Below are positions 8,626 to 17,182 of a DNA stretch of 64,000 nt, piece after piece. Source of the DNA: Candidatus Hydrogenedentota bacterium. GTDB taxonomy: Bacteria; UBA8481; J006. The stretch lies in assembly GCA_003697085.1 (NCBI GenBank), contig RFFU01000040.1:1-64000 (forward strand), written 5' to 3'. The notes under the pieces were generated by a model. That model saw only the letters and a list, made by a program, of their open reading frames with translations. It was not told the DNA's origin and searched no databases. Each line of letters opens with the position of its first letter. Within the stretch, counting starts at the first letter, position 1. The position numbers and the translations under genes are program-made.

Positions 8626-9734
8626 CGGAGGTTCTTTCTCAGGAGGAGATCGACGCCCTTCTGACGGCGATCTCGACGGGGGACATCGAGACGGAGGCGC
8701 CGGCGGCGGGCACGGGCGCTCCCGCCGCGGCCGAAGTGTCACTCGGCGGGCCGGCCGTGACGCCTTCCCCGACGGCGAAGGCGGCCCAACGGCATCGCAG
8801 AATCAAAATCTACGACTTCAAACGGCCGGATAAGTTTTCGAAGGACCAAATTCGAACGCTGCAGATGATGCACGAGGCGTTCGCTCGGTTGGCCACCACC
8901 GCTCTCTCGGCGCGCCTGAGGACGCTCGTGGGGGTCCACGTCTCCAGCGTGGATCAGTTGACGTACGAAGAGTTCATCAAGTCGATTCCGAACCCGACCA
9001 CCTTGGCGGTGGTGGATATGAGCCCGTTGAAAGGGAGCGCGGTTCTCGAGATGGATCCGGCGATCACCTTCTCGATGATCGACCGTCTCTTCGGGGGCAA
9101 GGGGAAGCCGGTGAATTTGAACCGAGAGATGACGGACATCGAGCGGGGGGTGATCGAGCGGATCATACTGAGAATTCTGAACGATTTGAAAGAGGCCTGG
9201 GCGAACGTGGTCGATCTTCGGCCGCGCCTGGCGACCTTCGAGTCGAATCCGCAGTTTGTTCAGATCGTCCCTCCGAACGATATGACTGTTTTGATCACAT
9301 TGGAGACGCGGGTCGGAGAGGTCGAGGGATTGACGAACCTCTGTATTCCGTACATCACATTGGAGCCGATTATCACGAAACTCTCGGCCCAATATTGGTA
9401 TTCCTCGATCCGGCGCGGCAAGGCCACCGACTCGCTCGACTCCATCAAGGGGCGCCTGGCGCGCACGCCGATCCCTGTCGTCGGAGTCTTGGGATCCACG
9501 ACGATCACGATGCGGGAGTTGATGAGTTTGAAGGTCGGCGATGTCTTGAAATTGGATCAGCCCATTACGGCTGAGGCTTCGGTGCGGGTCCACAACCGGA
9601 GGAAGTTTCAGGGGAGAGTCGGAATATCGGGCCGGAAGATGGCGATTCAGATTACGCGCCTGGTGGAGGATCTCTATTCGGACGAGATGGTCTTCAAGAA
9701 GGGCGGGAAGCGAGGTGAGGCGAAGTATGGCTGA
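8622..9734 (+). CDS. fliM: flagellar motor switch protein FliM
   Basis: 370 residues. The N-terminal peptide VLSQEEIDALL is the conserved CheY-P binding motif. It is followed by an Ala/Pro linker, the CheC-like middle domain (about 60-240, with YDFKRPDKFSKDQIRTLQ and IDRLFGGKG) and a C-terminal SpoA domain (about 270-350, VVGVLGSTTITMRELMSLKVGDVLKLD). FliM forms the C-ring with FliN and FliG and sets rotation direction. It starts at GTG 8622, overlapping the fliL stop, and overlaps fliN by 8 bases. Confidence 0.96.
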   Translation: MTEVLSQEEIDALLTAISTGDIETEAPAAGTGAPAAAEVSLGGPAVTPSPTAKAAQRHRRIKIYDFKRPDKFSKDQIRTLQMMHEAFARLATTALSARLRTLVGVHVSSVDQLTYEEFIKSIPNPTTLAVVDMSPLKGSAVLEMDPAITFSMIDRLFGGKGKPVNLNREMTDIERGVIERIILRILNDLKEAWANVVDLRPRLATFESNPQFVQIVPPNDMTVLITLETRVGEVEGLTNLCIPYITLEPIITKLSAQYWYSSIRRGKATDSLDSIKGRLARTPIPVVGVLGSTTITMRELMSLKVGDVLKLDQPITAEASVRVHNRRKFQGRVGISGRKMAIQITRLVEDLYSDEMVFKKGGKRGEAKYG

Positions 9735-10848
9735 GGGAATGTTGACACAGGAAGAGATTGACGCGTTGCTTTCGGGCGCGGCGCTGGACGACACCGATTC
9801 GACCGCCGGTGTGACATCGCCGGGGGGCGGGACGACCGCGCCGGCCGCGGCTCCGGCGGCTCAGGCTTCCCCCGGAGGCGCGTTGGATGGAGAGAGTCTC
9901 AAGGCGCTCGGAGAACGTCTCAAGCAATGTATGGCCTCGGCCGGTGAGACGGCCTCGACCCTGATCGGAAAGCCGATCACGCTGACGCCGATTTCCGTCG
10001 ATATGCTCGATGACGACGGCCTGAGTGCGGTATTGCCGCCGGATTCGGTGGGGTTCGAGTTTTCCTTGAGTGGTGGTTTGACAGGGCCGGCGGCGGTCGT
10101 TTTGAGTCGTCCGGAAGCGGCGGTCATCGCCGCCACGCTGATGGGCTCGTCGGAAATCCCCGAAGGCGACCTCGACGAACTGCACCAACAGGCGGCGAAG
10201 GAAGGCGTAACCCATCTCGTCAATGCTCTGACGACGGCGATGGGACGGGAACTGCTTTCGGATGTACAGGCGGGCGAGATTTCGATCCGTGCCAACGCCG
10301 GGTCTCCGCCTCCGTTGGCGGGCAGCGGCTTGCGCGCCGTCGCGCAGTACAGCCTCGAGATCGAGGGAGGGGGTTCGGGGATGCTGGCGTTGGTGATGGA
10401 TTCCGGCAGCGCGCGGAAACTCAGCGGGGTCCAGGAGAAGCCGCTCGTTCAGGTTGTGTCGGAGCCCGCGGGGGCGCCGGCGGCGACATCCGGAGCGGGA
10501 GCGACCGGCGCGGCGGGAGCGGGAGGCGGAGTCGCTGTCCAGCAGGTTCAGTTTCCCGCGTTGACCCCATCGTTGACGGAAGGTCAGCAGAAGAACATCG
10601 AGATTCTTCTCGATGTCTCGATGCAGGTGACGGTGGAATTGGGGCGGACGACGATGATGATCCGCGACATACTCGAGCTGGGAACGGGTTCGATCATCGA
10701 GTTGGACAAATTGGCGGGCGAGCCCGTGGATCTTCTGGTGAACAACAAGTTGATCGCGCGCGGTGAGGTCGTGGTGATCGACGAGAATTTCGGTGTTCGG
10801 GTGACGGACATCGTCAGTCCCTTGGAGAGGATCAAGGGGTTGCAGTAG
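9727..10848 (+). CDS. fliN: long FliN, FliY-type flagellar switch protein
   Basis: 373 residues, far longer than a plain FliN (about 130). The N terminus MLTQEEIDALLSGA repeats the CheY-binding motif of FliM. Residues about 55-230 form a CheC/FliY-like domain (TLIGKPITLTPISVDML, LSRPEAAVIAATLMG). An Ala/Gly/Pro linker leads to a C-terminal SpoA domain (about 280-370, MQVTVELGRTTMMIRDILEL and PVDLLVNNKLIARGEVVVIDE). The layout is that of FliY in spirochaetes and Bacillus, where the middle domain can dephosphorylate CheY-P; that activity is not proven here. ATG 9727 follows GAGGTGAGG. Confidence 0.93.
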   Translation: MAEGMLTQEEIDALLSGAALDDTDSTAGVTSPGGGTTAPAAAPAAQASPGGALDGESLKALGERLKQCMASAGETASTLIGKPITLTPISVDMLDDDGLSAVLPPDSVGFEFSLSGGLTGPAAVVLSRPEAAVIAATLMGSSEIPEGDLDELHQQAAKEGVTHLVNALTTAMGRELLSDVQAGEISIRANAGSPPPLAGSGLRAVAQYSLEIEGGGSGMLALVMDSGSARKLSGVQEKPLVQVVSEPAGAPAATSGAGATGAAGAGGGVAVQQVQFPALTPSLTEGQQKNIEILLDVSMQVTVELGRTTMMIRDILELGTGSIIELDKLAGEPVDLLVNNKLIARGEVVVIDENFGVRVTDIVSPLERIKGLQ

Positions 10849-10873
10849 AAGGATGAGGTTTCCGGGAGGGGAG

Positions 10874-11578
10874 ATGAGAGAACGAGCCGTAGTTGTGGGA
10901 GCAGCGGTGGTGGTTTCGCTGGTCTTGGCGGGGGGGATTTCGCTGCCCGTCGCCGCCGCATCCTTTCGGCGTGGTATCGACGACTCTTTTTTCCGTCCGG
11001 GCGGGGCCTTGGACGAAGCGGGCGGAACGCCTTCGGCCGCCGCGGAGGCGAATCCCGCGGCTCCAACCGTGCGGCGCGCCGCAAAGGATCTTCTTGTCGA
11101 GACGCTGAAGATGACCGGGGCGCTTCTCTTCGTGATTGCGCTGATCTTCGCTACATCACGTTTCTTGCGAAAAGGACGACTGCCGTTCTTTCGGGACGGC
11201 CTGATTCGCCGGATCGCGGCCGAGCCTCTTTCGGGGAACAATTTTCTTCACGTGGTCGAGATTGGAGGAAAGGTTCTCGTCTTGAGTGTCGGAGAGAAGG
11301 GTGTGGGCAAGATTGCGGAGTTGGAAGGGGAAGCGGCGGATCGCGTGAAGTTATGGGATTCCCGCCGGGAAGGCGAGGGGCGGGGCGGAGGCGAGGAGAG
11401 CGCCCGGCCTACGGTACCGCGCGAATCCTTTCGGCGGGCGCTTTCGCGGTTTATCGAGCCGGAAGAGGTGCCGAGAAGTGCGACGGCTCGAAACCCGCTT
11501 TCGGACGCCGCAGTGTTTCTCGAGCGGGAGCGGGAACGTTTGGCGGGTCTGGGTTGGAGGGAGGTGAGGCCGAGATAG
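10874..11578 (+). CDS. fliO: FliO/FliZ-type flagellar export-gate assembly protein
   Basis: 234 residues. An N-terminal signal-like helix (about 4-26) ends near AAASF, and a membrane helix lies at about 78-102 (LKMTGALLFVIALIFATSRFL). A small cytoplasmic FliO-like domain follows, with GNNFLHVVEIGGKVLVLSVGE, then a charged C-terminal tail of some 90 residues. FliO is poorly conserved, so position between fliN and fliP supports the call. ATG 10874 is preferred since GGGAGG precedes it; ATG 10853 lacks a properly spaced site. Confidence 0.8.
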   Translation: MRERAVVVGAAVVVSLVLAGGISLPVAAASFRRGIDDSFFRPGGALDEAGGTPSAAAEANPAAPTVRRAAKDLLVETLKMTGALLFVIALIFATSRFLRKGRLPFFRDGLIRRIAAEPLSGNNFLHVVEIGGKVLVLSVGEKGVGKIAELEGEAADRVKLWDSRREGEGRGGGEESARPTVPRESFRRALSRFIEPEEVPRSATARNPLSDAAVFLERERERLAGLGWREVRPR

Positions 11579-11604
11579 ACAAATTTTTTCGTTGAGTAGG
11601 ATTC

Positions 11605-11640
11605 CGCGGATATTCCTTTCGAATGACGAAAGGCCCGCGG
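11605..11640. other. hairpin in the fliO-fliP gap
   Basis: In the 144 bp gap between fliO and fliP, the arms CCTTTCG (11615-11621) and CGAAAGG (11627-11633) are separated by five bases and flanked by CCGCGG at 11604-11609 and 11635-11640. No T-run follows, so it is not a classic terminator. It may stabilise or attenuate the polycistronic transcript. Confidence 0.45.
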
Positions 11641-11722
11641 GGCCGGTCGGGTCAAGAGAGAGAGGCCGAAACCGGCGGTTGAGAACGCGGATGCAATACA
11701 GCAAGAAACACGGGAGGGTACG

Positions 11723-12562
11723 ATGGCAAAAAGGGAGGGAGAAAATTCGGTGATCTCCGCGGGTCGGGAGGAACGGTCCGGCTTGCGGAATTGGGGAAGA
11801 AAGAGTCTTCTTTCGATGGTTTTGATCGCCGTTTTCAGCACGGCGGTTGCGGCGGCGCTGCCTCATAAACCATCCCCGCCCTACGTGGCGCCTCTGCCAA
11901 AGATCACGTTCCTCCAGGGAACTGACAATCCGGAAGACGTCACCTTAGCCTTGAAATTCCTCTTCCTTCTGACGTTTTTCGCGGTGGCACCGTCGTTCGT
12001 CTTGATGACGACCTGTTACACGCGGATTGTGATCATCCTTTCCTTCGTGCGGCGGGCCATGGGGACGCAGGATCTTCCTCCGACCCAGGTGACGTTGGCC
12101 CTGGCGCTCTTTCTTTCCTTCTTTGTCATGGCGCCGACGATCAAGGAGATCAAGGAGAAGGCCTGGGATCCTTACCAGGCGAAGCAGATCACGACCGTCG
12201 AGGCTTACGAAGCGGCGATCGGGCCGGTAAGGCGTTTTATGTTGAAGGAGACGCGCCCGAAGGACCTGGCGCTCTTCATCCGGATGTCCGGTCTTCCACG
12301 GCCGCGTAACGTCGATGACGTTCCGACGTACATAATCGTTCCTTCCTTTATCGTGTCCGAACTGACGACGGCTTTCCTGATGGGAGTCTATATCTTCCTG
12401 CCGTTTCTCGTGATCGATATGGTCGTCGCTTCGACATTGATGTCGATGGGAATGATCATGCTTCCGCCGGTGATGATCAGCCTTCCCTTCAAGATTCTTC
12501 TCTTCGTTCTCGTAGACGGCTGGAACCTGATTGCGCTCAGCGCGGTCAAATCGTTCGGATAG
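11723..12562 (+). CDS. fliP: flagellar type III export gate protein FliP
   Basis: 279 residues. An N-terminal hydrophobic stretch (about 28-46) acts as a signal sequence, then membrane segments lie at about 75-100, 120-137, 215-240 and 248-275. Family blocks include TCYTRIVIILSFVRRAMGTQ, PPTQVTLALALFLSFFVMAP, IIVPSFIVSELTTAF and MSMGMIMLPPVMISLPFK. FliP forms the core pore of the export gate with FliQ and FliR. ATG 11723 is preceded by GGGAGGG. The gene follows the 144 bp gap that holds the only conspicuous hairpin in this half of the operon. Confidence 0.96.
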   Translation: MAKREGENSVISAGREERSGLRNWGRKSLLSMVLIAVFSTAVAAALPHKPSPPYVAPLPKITFLQGTDNPEDVTLALKFLFLLTFFAVAPSFVLMTTCYTRIVIILSFVRRAMGTQDLPPTQVTLALALFLSFFVMAPTIKEIKEKAWDPYQAKQITTVEAYEAAIGPVRRFMLKETRPKDLALFIRMSGLPRPRNVDDVPTYIIVPSFIVSELTTAFLMGVYIFLPFLVIDMVVASTLMSMGMIMLPPVMISLPFKILLFVLVDGWNLIALSAVKSFG

Positions 12563-12572
12563 GAGAGATTCG

Positions 12573-12842
12573 ATGACGCAGCACATGGCGGTGGATCTGA
12601 CGCGGGATGTTCTCACAATGACGATCATCATCGCTTCTCCGATGCTGGTCATCGGCCTCATCGTGGGCCTGATGATCTCCATCATCCAAACGACGACCTC
12701 CATTCAGGAGCAGACACTGACCTTCGTTCCGAAACTCTTCGCGATTCTCATTTCGGTTGCGATCTTTGGACCGTGGATGATCCGTATGATGACCGAATAT
12801 GTTACGCTGTTGATCACAACGATGTCGCGGGTGGCGCCGTGA
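12573..12842 (+). CDS. fliQ: flagellar export gate protein FliQ
   Basis: 89 residues with two membrane helices (about 16-38 and 50-75) and the family block LIVGLMISIIQTTTSIQEQT followed by TFVPKLFAI. It packs around the FliP ring in the export gate. ATG 12573 has AGGAGAG upstream and lies 10 bp after the fliP stop. Its stop overlaps the fliR GTG start (GTGA). Confidence 0.95.
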   Translation: MTQHMAVDLTRDVLTMTIIIASPMLVIGLIVGLMISIIQTTTSIQEQTLTFVPKLFAILISVAIFGPWMIRMMTEYVTLLITTMSRVAP

Positions 12843-13618
12843 CGGCGGCGGAATTCCTCGAAGCACACACCCTGCCCTTTACGCTCGTCTTCGTCCGGAT
12901 GGGATCGATCTTCGTGCTCACCCCTGTCTTCAACATCGCGGAACTTCCGCGCCGCGTCAAGGGTTGGACCGCGGCCGCGCTGGCGCTGGTGGTCTATCCG
13001 TTCACCGCTCCTTTCCTGCCTCCCGTGGCTGGATTCGGACCGGTCTATCTCCTCCATCTCTTCCAGTCCGCTCTCGTGGGAATCCTGATCGGATTGATTG
13101 TCCAGGTCTATTACACGTCGTTTCTGATGGCCGGCGAGTTCTACAGTCTCCAGTTGGGCTTCGGTATCGTGAACGTCCTTGATCCGCTCTCCGCCACCTC
13201 CATTCCGATTCTCGGGCAGTTGAAGTCGCTCTTTGCGATCATCGTTTTCATATTGATCGGGGGGCATCGGATGGTGATCGAGGCGTTGATTTACTCCTTC
13301 AAGGCGGTTCCGGTCTTTGGAATCGCCGCGGCGCGGCCGTTGGCGGCGGTGATGGTCGGAAGTCTCCGGGAGATGTTCATCATCGCCTTCCAGATCGCGG
13401 CGCCGATGATGGGAACGATCTTTCTCGTTGAACTGGTCTTGGGGATTCTCTCGAAGATGGCTCCGCAGATGAACATTATGGTGGCCGGGTTTCAGATCAA
13501 GATCGCGGTGGGGCTCATCATCCTCTTGATGATCATTCCCGCAATCTATACCGTCGTGGATAACACGTTCTACCACTCGTTTCTCGTGATCCGCGCGGTT
13601 TTGAGGAGTATGGCGTGA
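12839..13618 (+). CDS. fliR: flagellar export gate protein FliR
   Basis: 259 residues, polytopic (about six membrane segments), with VFVRMGSIFVLTPVF near the N terminus, YYTSFLMAGEFYSLQLGFGI in the middle and PAIYTVVDNTFYHSF near the C terminus. It completes the FliPQR export core. The GTG at 12839 overlaps the fliQ stop, and the terminal TGA overlaps the flhB GTG, so fliQ-fliR-flhB appear translationally coupled. Confidence 0.95.
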   Translation: MTAAEFLEAHTLPFTLVFVRMGSIFVLTPVFNIAELPRRVKGWTAAALALVVYPFTAPFLPPVAGFGPVYLLHLFQSALVGILIGLIVQVYYTSFLMAGEFYSLQLGFGIVNVLDPLSATSIPILGQLKSLFAIIVFILIGGHRMVIEALIYSFKAVPVFGIAAARPLAAVMVGSLREMFIIAFQIAAPMMGTIFLVELVLGILSKMAPQMNIMVAGFQIKIAVGLIILLMIIPAIYTVVDNTFYHSFLVIRAVLRSMA

Positions 13619-14844
13619 ACGGAAGAGTGCGCCAGATCGCCGATTTCATAATGCCTTTCTCTTTTCCTCCGCTCTTCGGTAAGGGTCTTCTCGTGAGGGG
13701 TCGTGAAAGCGGAGAAGGAAGAGGAAAGTACCGGGCGGCCGCCGGGCGACTTTATTTTGATCTCCAAATGTTCGCCGCCGAGGACGAAGGGCGGACGGAG
13801 GATCCGACAAACAAGAAGATATCGAAAGCGCGCGAGCAAGGACAGGTTGCGAAATCTCAAGAGGTGAACCAGATCGTCACGTTGTTTATGGGCTGCCTTA
13901 TCGGGTTTCTCGTCTTCCCCAGGGTCGTGATGAAGGAAGTGGATCACCTCCGGTACTTCTTCGAGAACCTCGGCACTCTCGAACTCACGGACGGCTCCTT
14001 GAGGACTTTGATCCTCGAGAACATTCTCCATCTCTTGAACGTGATTTGGCCCGTCATTCTCGTGCAGGTGATCGTGGCGATAGGGATCAACGTGCTGCAG
14101 GTCGGTTGGCTCTTTACGTGGAATCCGCTCAAGCCGAAACTGAATAAGATCTTTCCGCAGCCGAAGAAACTGATCGACCGGCTCGTCATCGGAAAGACGG
14201 TCCTCTTCAACCTCTTCAAATCCTTCTTGAAAGTGGTCGGGTGCGGTTTCATCGCGTATCTCGTTTTGAAGAAGAACCTTCCGCAACTTCTGACGCTGTG
14301 GAAATTGATGCCCTATCCGGTAACGGCGACGATCCTGAAGATCGCCTTCGAGCTTCTCTGGAAGATCAGCGTGTTGTTGGGGATTTTGGCGCTGGCCGAC
14401 TATGCCTATTCGCGCTACCAGTGGAAGGATTCTTTGAAGATGACGAAGCAGGAAGTGAAGGACGAACGGCGGCAGTCGGAAGGGGACCCCGAGATCAAGA
14501 AAGCGCAGCGGCGGCGGATGATGGAAGTGGTGCGACGGAGGATGATGCGGGAGATCCCGACGGCGGATGTCGTCATCACGAATCCGACGCACTATGCCGT
14601 GGCCATCAAGTACGACAACGCGACGATGCAGGCCCCGACGGTCGTCGCGAAAGGGGAAGGGTTTTTGGCGATCAAGATCCGGCAGATCGCCGAGGAGAAC
14701 GGGGTGCCGGTCGTGGAGAACAAGCCGTTGGCGCAGGCACTGTATCGCGGGGTCGAGATCGGATCGGAGATCCCGCCGCAGTTCTATCAGGCCGTGGCTG
14801 AGGTCTTGGCGTACGTGTACCGTATGAAGAGGAAGGCTTCCTGA
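13615..14844 (+). CDS. flhB: flagellar export switch protein FlhB
   Basis: 409 residues. Four membrane helices occupy about 85-265. The cytoplasmic autocleavage motif NPTH is at 323-326, followed by YAVAIKYD and the C-terminal cleaved domain. FlhB switches export specificity from rod/hook to filament. The start is uncertain: GTG 13615 overlaps the fliR stop, but about 45 residues of poorly conserved sequence precede LYFDLQMFAAEDEGRTEDPT. The DLQ-x-FA-x-EDEGRTE block itself is conserved in spirochaete and clostridial FlhB, so the start must lie upstream of it. Coupled to flhA (TGATG). Confidence 0.95.
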   Translation: MNGRVRQIADFIMPFSFPPLFGKGLLVRGRESGEGRGKYRAAAGRLYFDLQMFAAEDEGRTEDPTNKKISKAREQGQVAKSQEVNQIVTLFMGCLIGFLVFPRVVMKEVDHLRYFFENLGTLELTDGSLRTLILENILHLLNVIWPVILVQVIVAIGINVLQVGWLFTWNPLKPKLNKIFPQPKKLIDRLVIGKTVLFNLFKSFLKVVGCGFIAYLVLKKNLPQLLTLWKLMPYPVTATILKIAFELLWKISVLLGILALADYAYSRYQWKDSLKMTKQEVKDERRQSEGDPEIKKAQRRRMMEVVRRRMMREIPTADVVITNPTHYAVAIKYDNATMQAPTVVAKGEGFLAIKIRQIAEENGVPVVENKPLAQALYRGVEIGSEIPPQFYQAVAEVLAYVYRMKRKAS

Positions 14845-16907
14845 TGGCACGCCCGAAGACGCTTCCCGATTCGATTCTCAAGAACGCCGATGCCATGATC
14901 GCGCTCGGCGTCGCCGTCGTCGTGATCATGATGGTCATTCCCATCCCCGCTTGGGTTTTGGATATCGGTATGGCTCTCTCGATCACGATCTCGATGATCG
15001 TACTCCTTTCCGTTATGTACACGGTGAAGGCGATCGATTTTTCGGCGTTCCCCTCGCTTCTGCTTCTCACCACCGTTTACCGCCTCTCGCTCAACGTCTC
15101 CTCGACGCGCTTGATCCTGTCACAAGGAACCGCGTTTCAAGGAAAGATCATCCGTTTCTTCGGGGAGGTGGTCGTTTCGGGAAATTACGTCATCGGGATC
15201 GTCGTCTTTCTGATATTGGTGGCGATTCAATTTATGGTGATCGTCAAGGGCGCGACGCGGGTATCAGAGGTGGCGGCGCGGTTCACCCTCGATGCCATGC
15301 CGGGAAAACAGATGGCGATCGATGCCGACCTCAACTCGGGCATCATTACGGAGAAGGAAGCCATTGAGCGGCGGGAGGAGATTCGGAGGGAAGCGGACTT
15401 TTACGGTGCCATGGACGGCGCCAGCAAATTCGTGCAGGGAGATGTCATCGCGGGGCTGGTGATCACCGCGATCAATATCATCGGCGGACTCTCGATCGGT
15501 GTCCTGATGAAAGGAGAGCCGGTCGTGGAGGCGGCGAGCACATACACGTTATTGACGATCGGCGACGGGCTCGTCTCGCAGATTCCCTCGCTTCTCATCT
15601 CGATGTCCACCGGCTTGATCGTGACGCGCGCCGCCTCGGAGGATAACCTCGGTGTGGATGTAATATCTCAGCTGACGATGCAACCGCGGGCTCTTATGAT
15701 CGCCAGCGGAATGCTGGGATTCCTCGGCGCGCTCTATCTCGGTTGGCCGATGTTGCTCTTCAGTGCGCTCACCGGCACGCTCGCCTGGACCTGCCAGAGG
15801 ACGGTCAAGGAACTTCAGAAGGAGGAGGAGGTCCGCGAGAAGAAGGACCAGGCGAAACAAAGAAAACCCGAGAACGTGGCCTCGCTTTTGGCCGTCGATC
15901 CGTTGGAGGTCGAGATCGGATACGCACTGATTCCGCTTGTCGATCCCGAGCAAGGGGGGGATCTCCTGGAGCGGATCACGATGATTCGAAGGCAGATGGC
16001 GTTGGAACTGGGGTTGATTGTTCCGCCGATCCGCATTCGGGACAATATGCAGTTCCGGCCGAATCAGTATGCGATCAAGATCAAGGGAGTCGAGGTCGCC
16101 TCCGCCTCGATCAAGACGGACCAATATCTCGCGATGAATCCGGGGACGGCGACGGCGGAGCTCAAGGGGGAGGCCACGCGCGAACCGGCGTTCGGATTGC
16201 CCGCCGTCTGGATCCGCGAACGGGATCGGCAGAAGGCGGAATTGGCGGGGTACACGGTCGTCGATCCGCCGTCGGTGATTGCCACGCATTTGACCGAGAT
16301 TCTCAAGCGGCATGCTTTCGAGATTCTGGGACGGCAGGAGACCCAACAGATTCTCGACGAGATCAAGAAGCATTATCCGGCATTGGTCGAAGATGCGACG
16401 AAGGCGCTCAGTGTCGGCGAGATTCACAAGATTCTGCAGAACCTGTTGCGGGAAGGAGTGCCGATCCGCGATATGGTGACGATTCTGGAGACGATCGCGG
16501 ATCGAACCGCAGCGTATGGGAAGGATCTGGACCGGTTGACGGAAGTCGTTCGGGCCGCCTTGGCGCGCCACATTACGAAGCAGTATCTCTCCGACGACGG
16601 GACACTGGCGGTCATAACGTTGGATCCGAGGTTGGAGGAGGAAGTTGTTGCGGGGGTCGAGATCACACCGGAGGGGCGAACGATCAATATGGATCCGGCG
16701 CGGATCCAACGAATTCTGGAGAAGTTGGGAGTGGAGGCGGAGAAGGCGGTTCAGGCGGGAATCAGTCCTTTGGTTTTGACTTCGCCGCGAGCCCGGGCTG
16801 CGTTCAAGACACTGACCCAGCGGGCTGCTCCGAACCTGGTGGTGCTGTCCTTCAGTGAGATTATTCCGGATATCGAGATTCGGACGATTGGGACGGTGGC
16901 GGCGTGA
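14844..16907 (+). CDS. flhA: flagellar export gate protein FlhA
   Basis: 687 residues, standard length. The N-terminal half has eight membrane segments (to about residue 325) with the FHIPEP-family signature region SLLLLTTVYRLSLNVSSTRL near 68-87 and the cytoplasmic loop MPGKQMAIDADLNSGIITE. The C-terminal half (about 345-687) is the cytoplasmic ring domain that binds export chaperones (DPLEVEIGYALIPLVD, HLTEILKRHAFEILGRQET, SFSEIIPDI). It starts at ATG 14844, overlapping the flhB stop by one base. Confidence 0.97.
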   Translation: MARPKTLPDSILKNADAMIALGVAVVVIMMVIPIPAWVLDIGMALSITISMIVLLSVMYTVKAIDFSAFPSLLLLTTVYRLSLNVSSTRLILSQGTAFQGKIIRFFGEVVVSGNYVIGIVVFLILVAIQFMVIVKGATRVSEVAARFTLDAMPGKQMAIDADLNSGIITEKEAIERREEIRREADFYGAMDGASKFVQGDVIAGLVITAINIIGGLSIGVLMKGEPVVEAASTYTLLTIGDGLVSQIPSLLISMSTGLIVTRAASEDNLGVDVISQLTMQPRALMIASGMLGFLGALYLGWPMLLFSALTGTLAWTCQRTVKELQKEEEVREKKDQAKQRKPENVASLLAVDPLEVEIGYALIPLVDPEQGGDLLERITMIRRQMALELGLIVPPIRIRDNMQFRPNQYAIKIKGVEVASASIKTDQYLAMNPGTATAELKGEATREPAFGLPAVWIRERDRQKAELAGYTVVDPPSVIATHLTEILKRHAFEILGRQETQQILDEIKKHYPALVEDATKALSVGEIHKILQNLLREGVPIRDMVTILETIADRTAAYGKDLDRLTEVVRAALARHITKQYLSDDGTLAVITLDPRLEEEVVAGVEITPEGRTINMDPARIQRILEKLGVEAEKAVQAGISPLVLTSPRARAAFKTLTQRAAPNLVVLSFSEIIPDIEIRTIGTVAA

Positions 16908-17060
16908 CGGACCACGGAAAGAACGGAAGAGAACGGAAGGGAGGAGACCACGGAAGACACGGAGGACACGGAAGGGAAGGAACCACGGAAAGCACGGAGA
17001 GCACGGAAAGAAGGAAAACCACGGAAAGCACGGAAGACGCGGAAGAAAGGAAGGCAAAAG
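16908..17060. repeat. degenerate CCACGGAAGACACGG-type tandem repeat
   Basis: Directly after flhA, the spacer is built from about fifteen imperfect copies of a 9-12 base unit of the form CACGGAA with AGA/GGA/AAG interruptions. The period is irregular and there are no unique spacers, so it is not a CRISPR. The remaining 120 bases to flhF are purine-rich with no gene. A related block lies after fumC at 32109-32370. Confidence 0.75.
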
Positions 17061-17182
17061 GAAAAAATCAAAAGGAGGGGCGATATTGGGGCGCAGGAGT
17101 GCGGTATGCCGCGCCCAAAAAAAGAGGCGAGGAGGGTTTTCGAGAAAAGAATGAGAAAGGAAAACAAAGGAAAGGGAGGTAG

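Noticed and set aside
9694-11241. Minus-strand open frame of 515 codons opposite fliN and fliO
   Set aside because: Composition-driven shadow frame; low-complexity Arg/Gly-rich product and clear plus-strand genes.
16908-17182. Possible small protein or CRISPR array in the flhA-flhF spacer
   Set aside because: The frames translate to His-Gly-Lys repeats from the DNA repeat, and the units have irregular spacing with no unique spacers.
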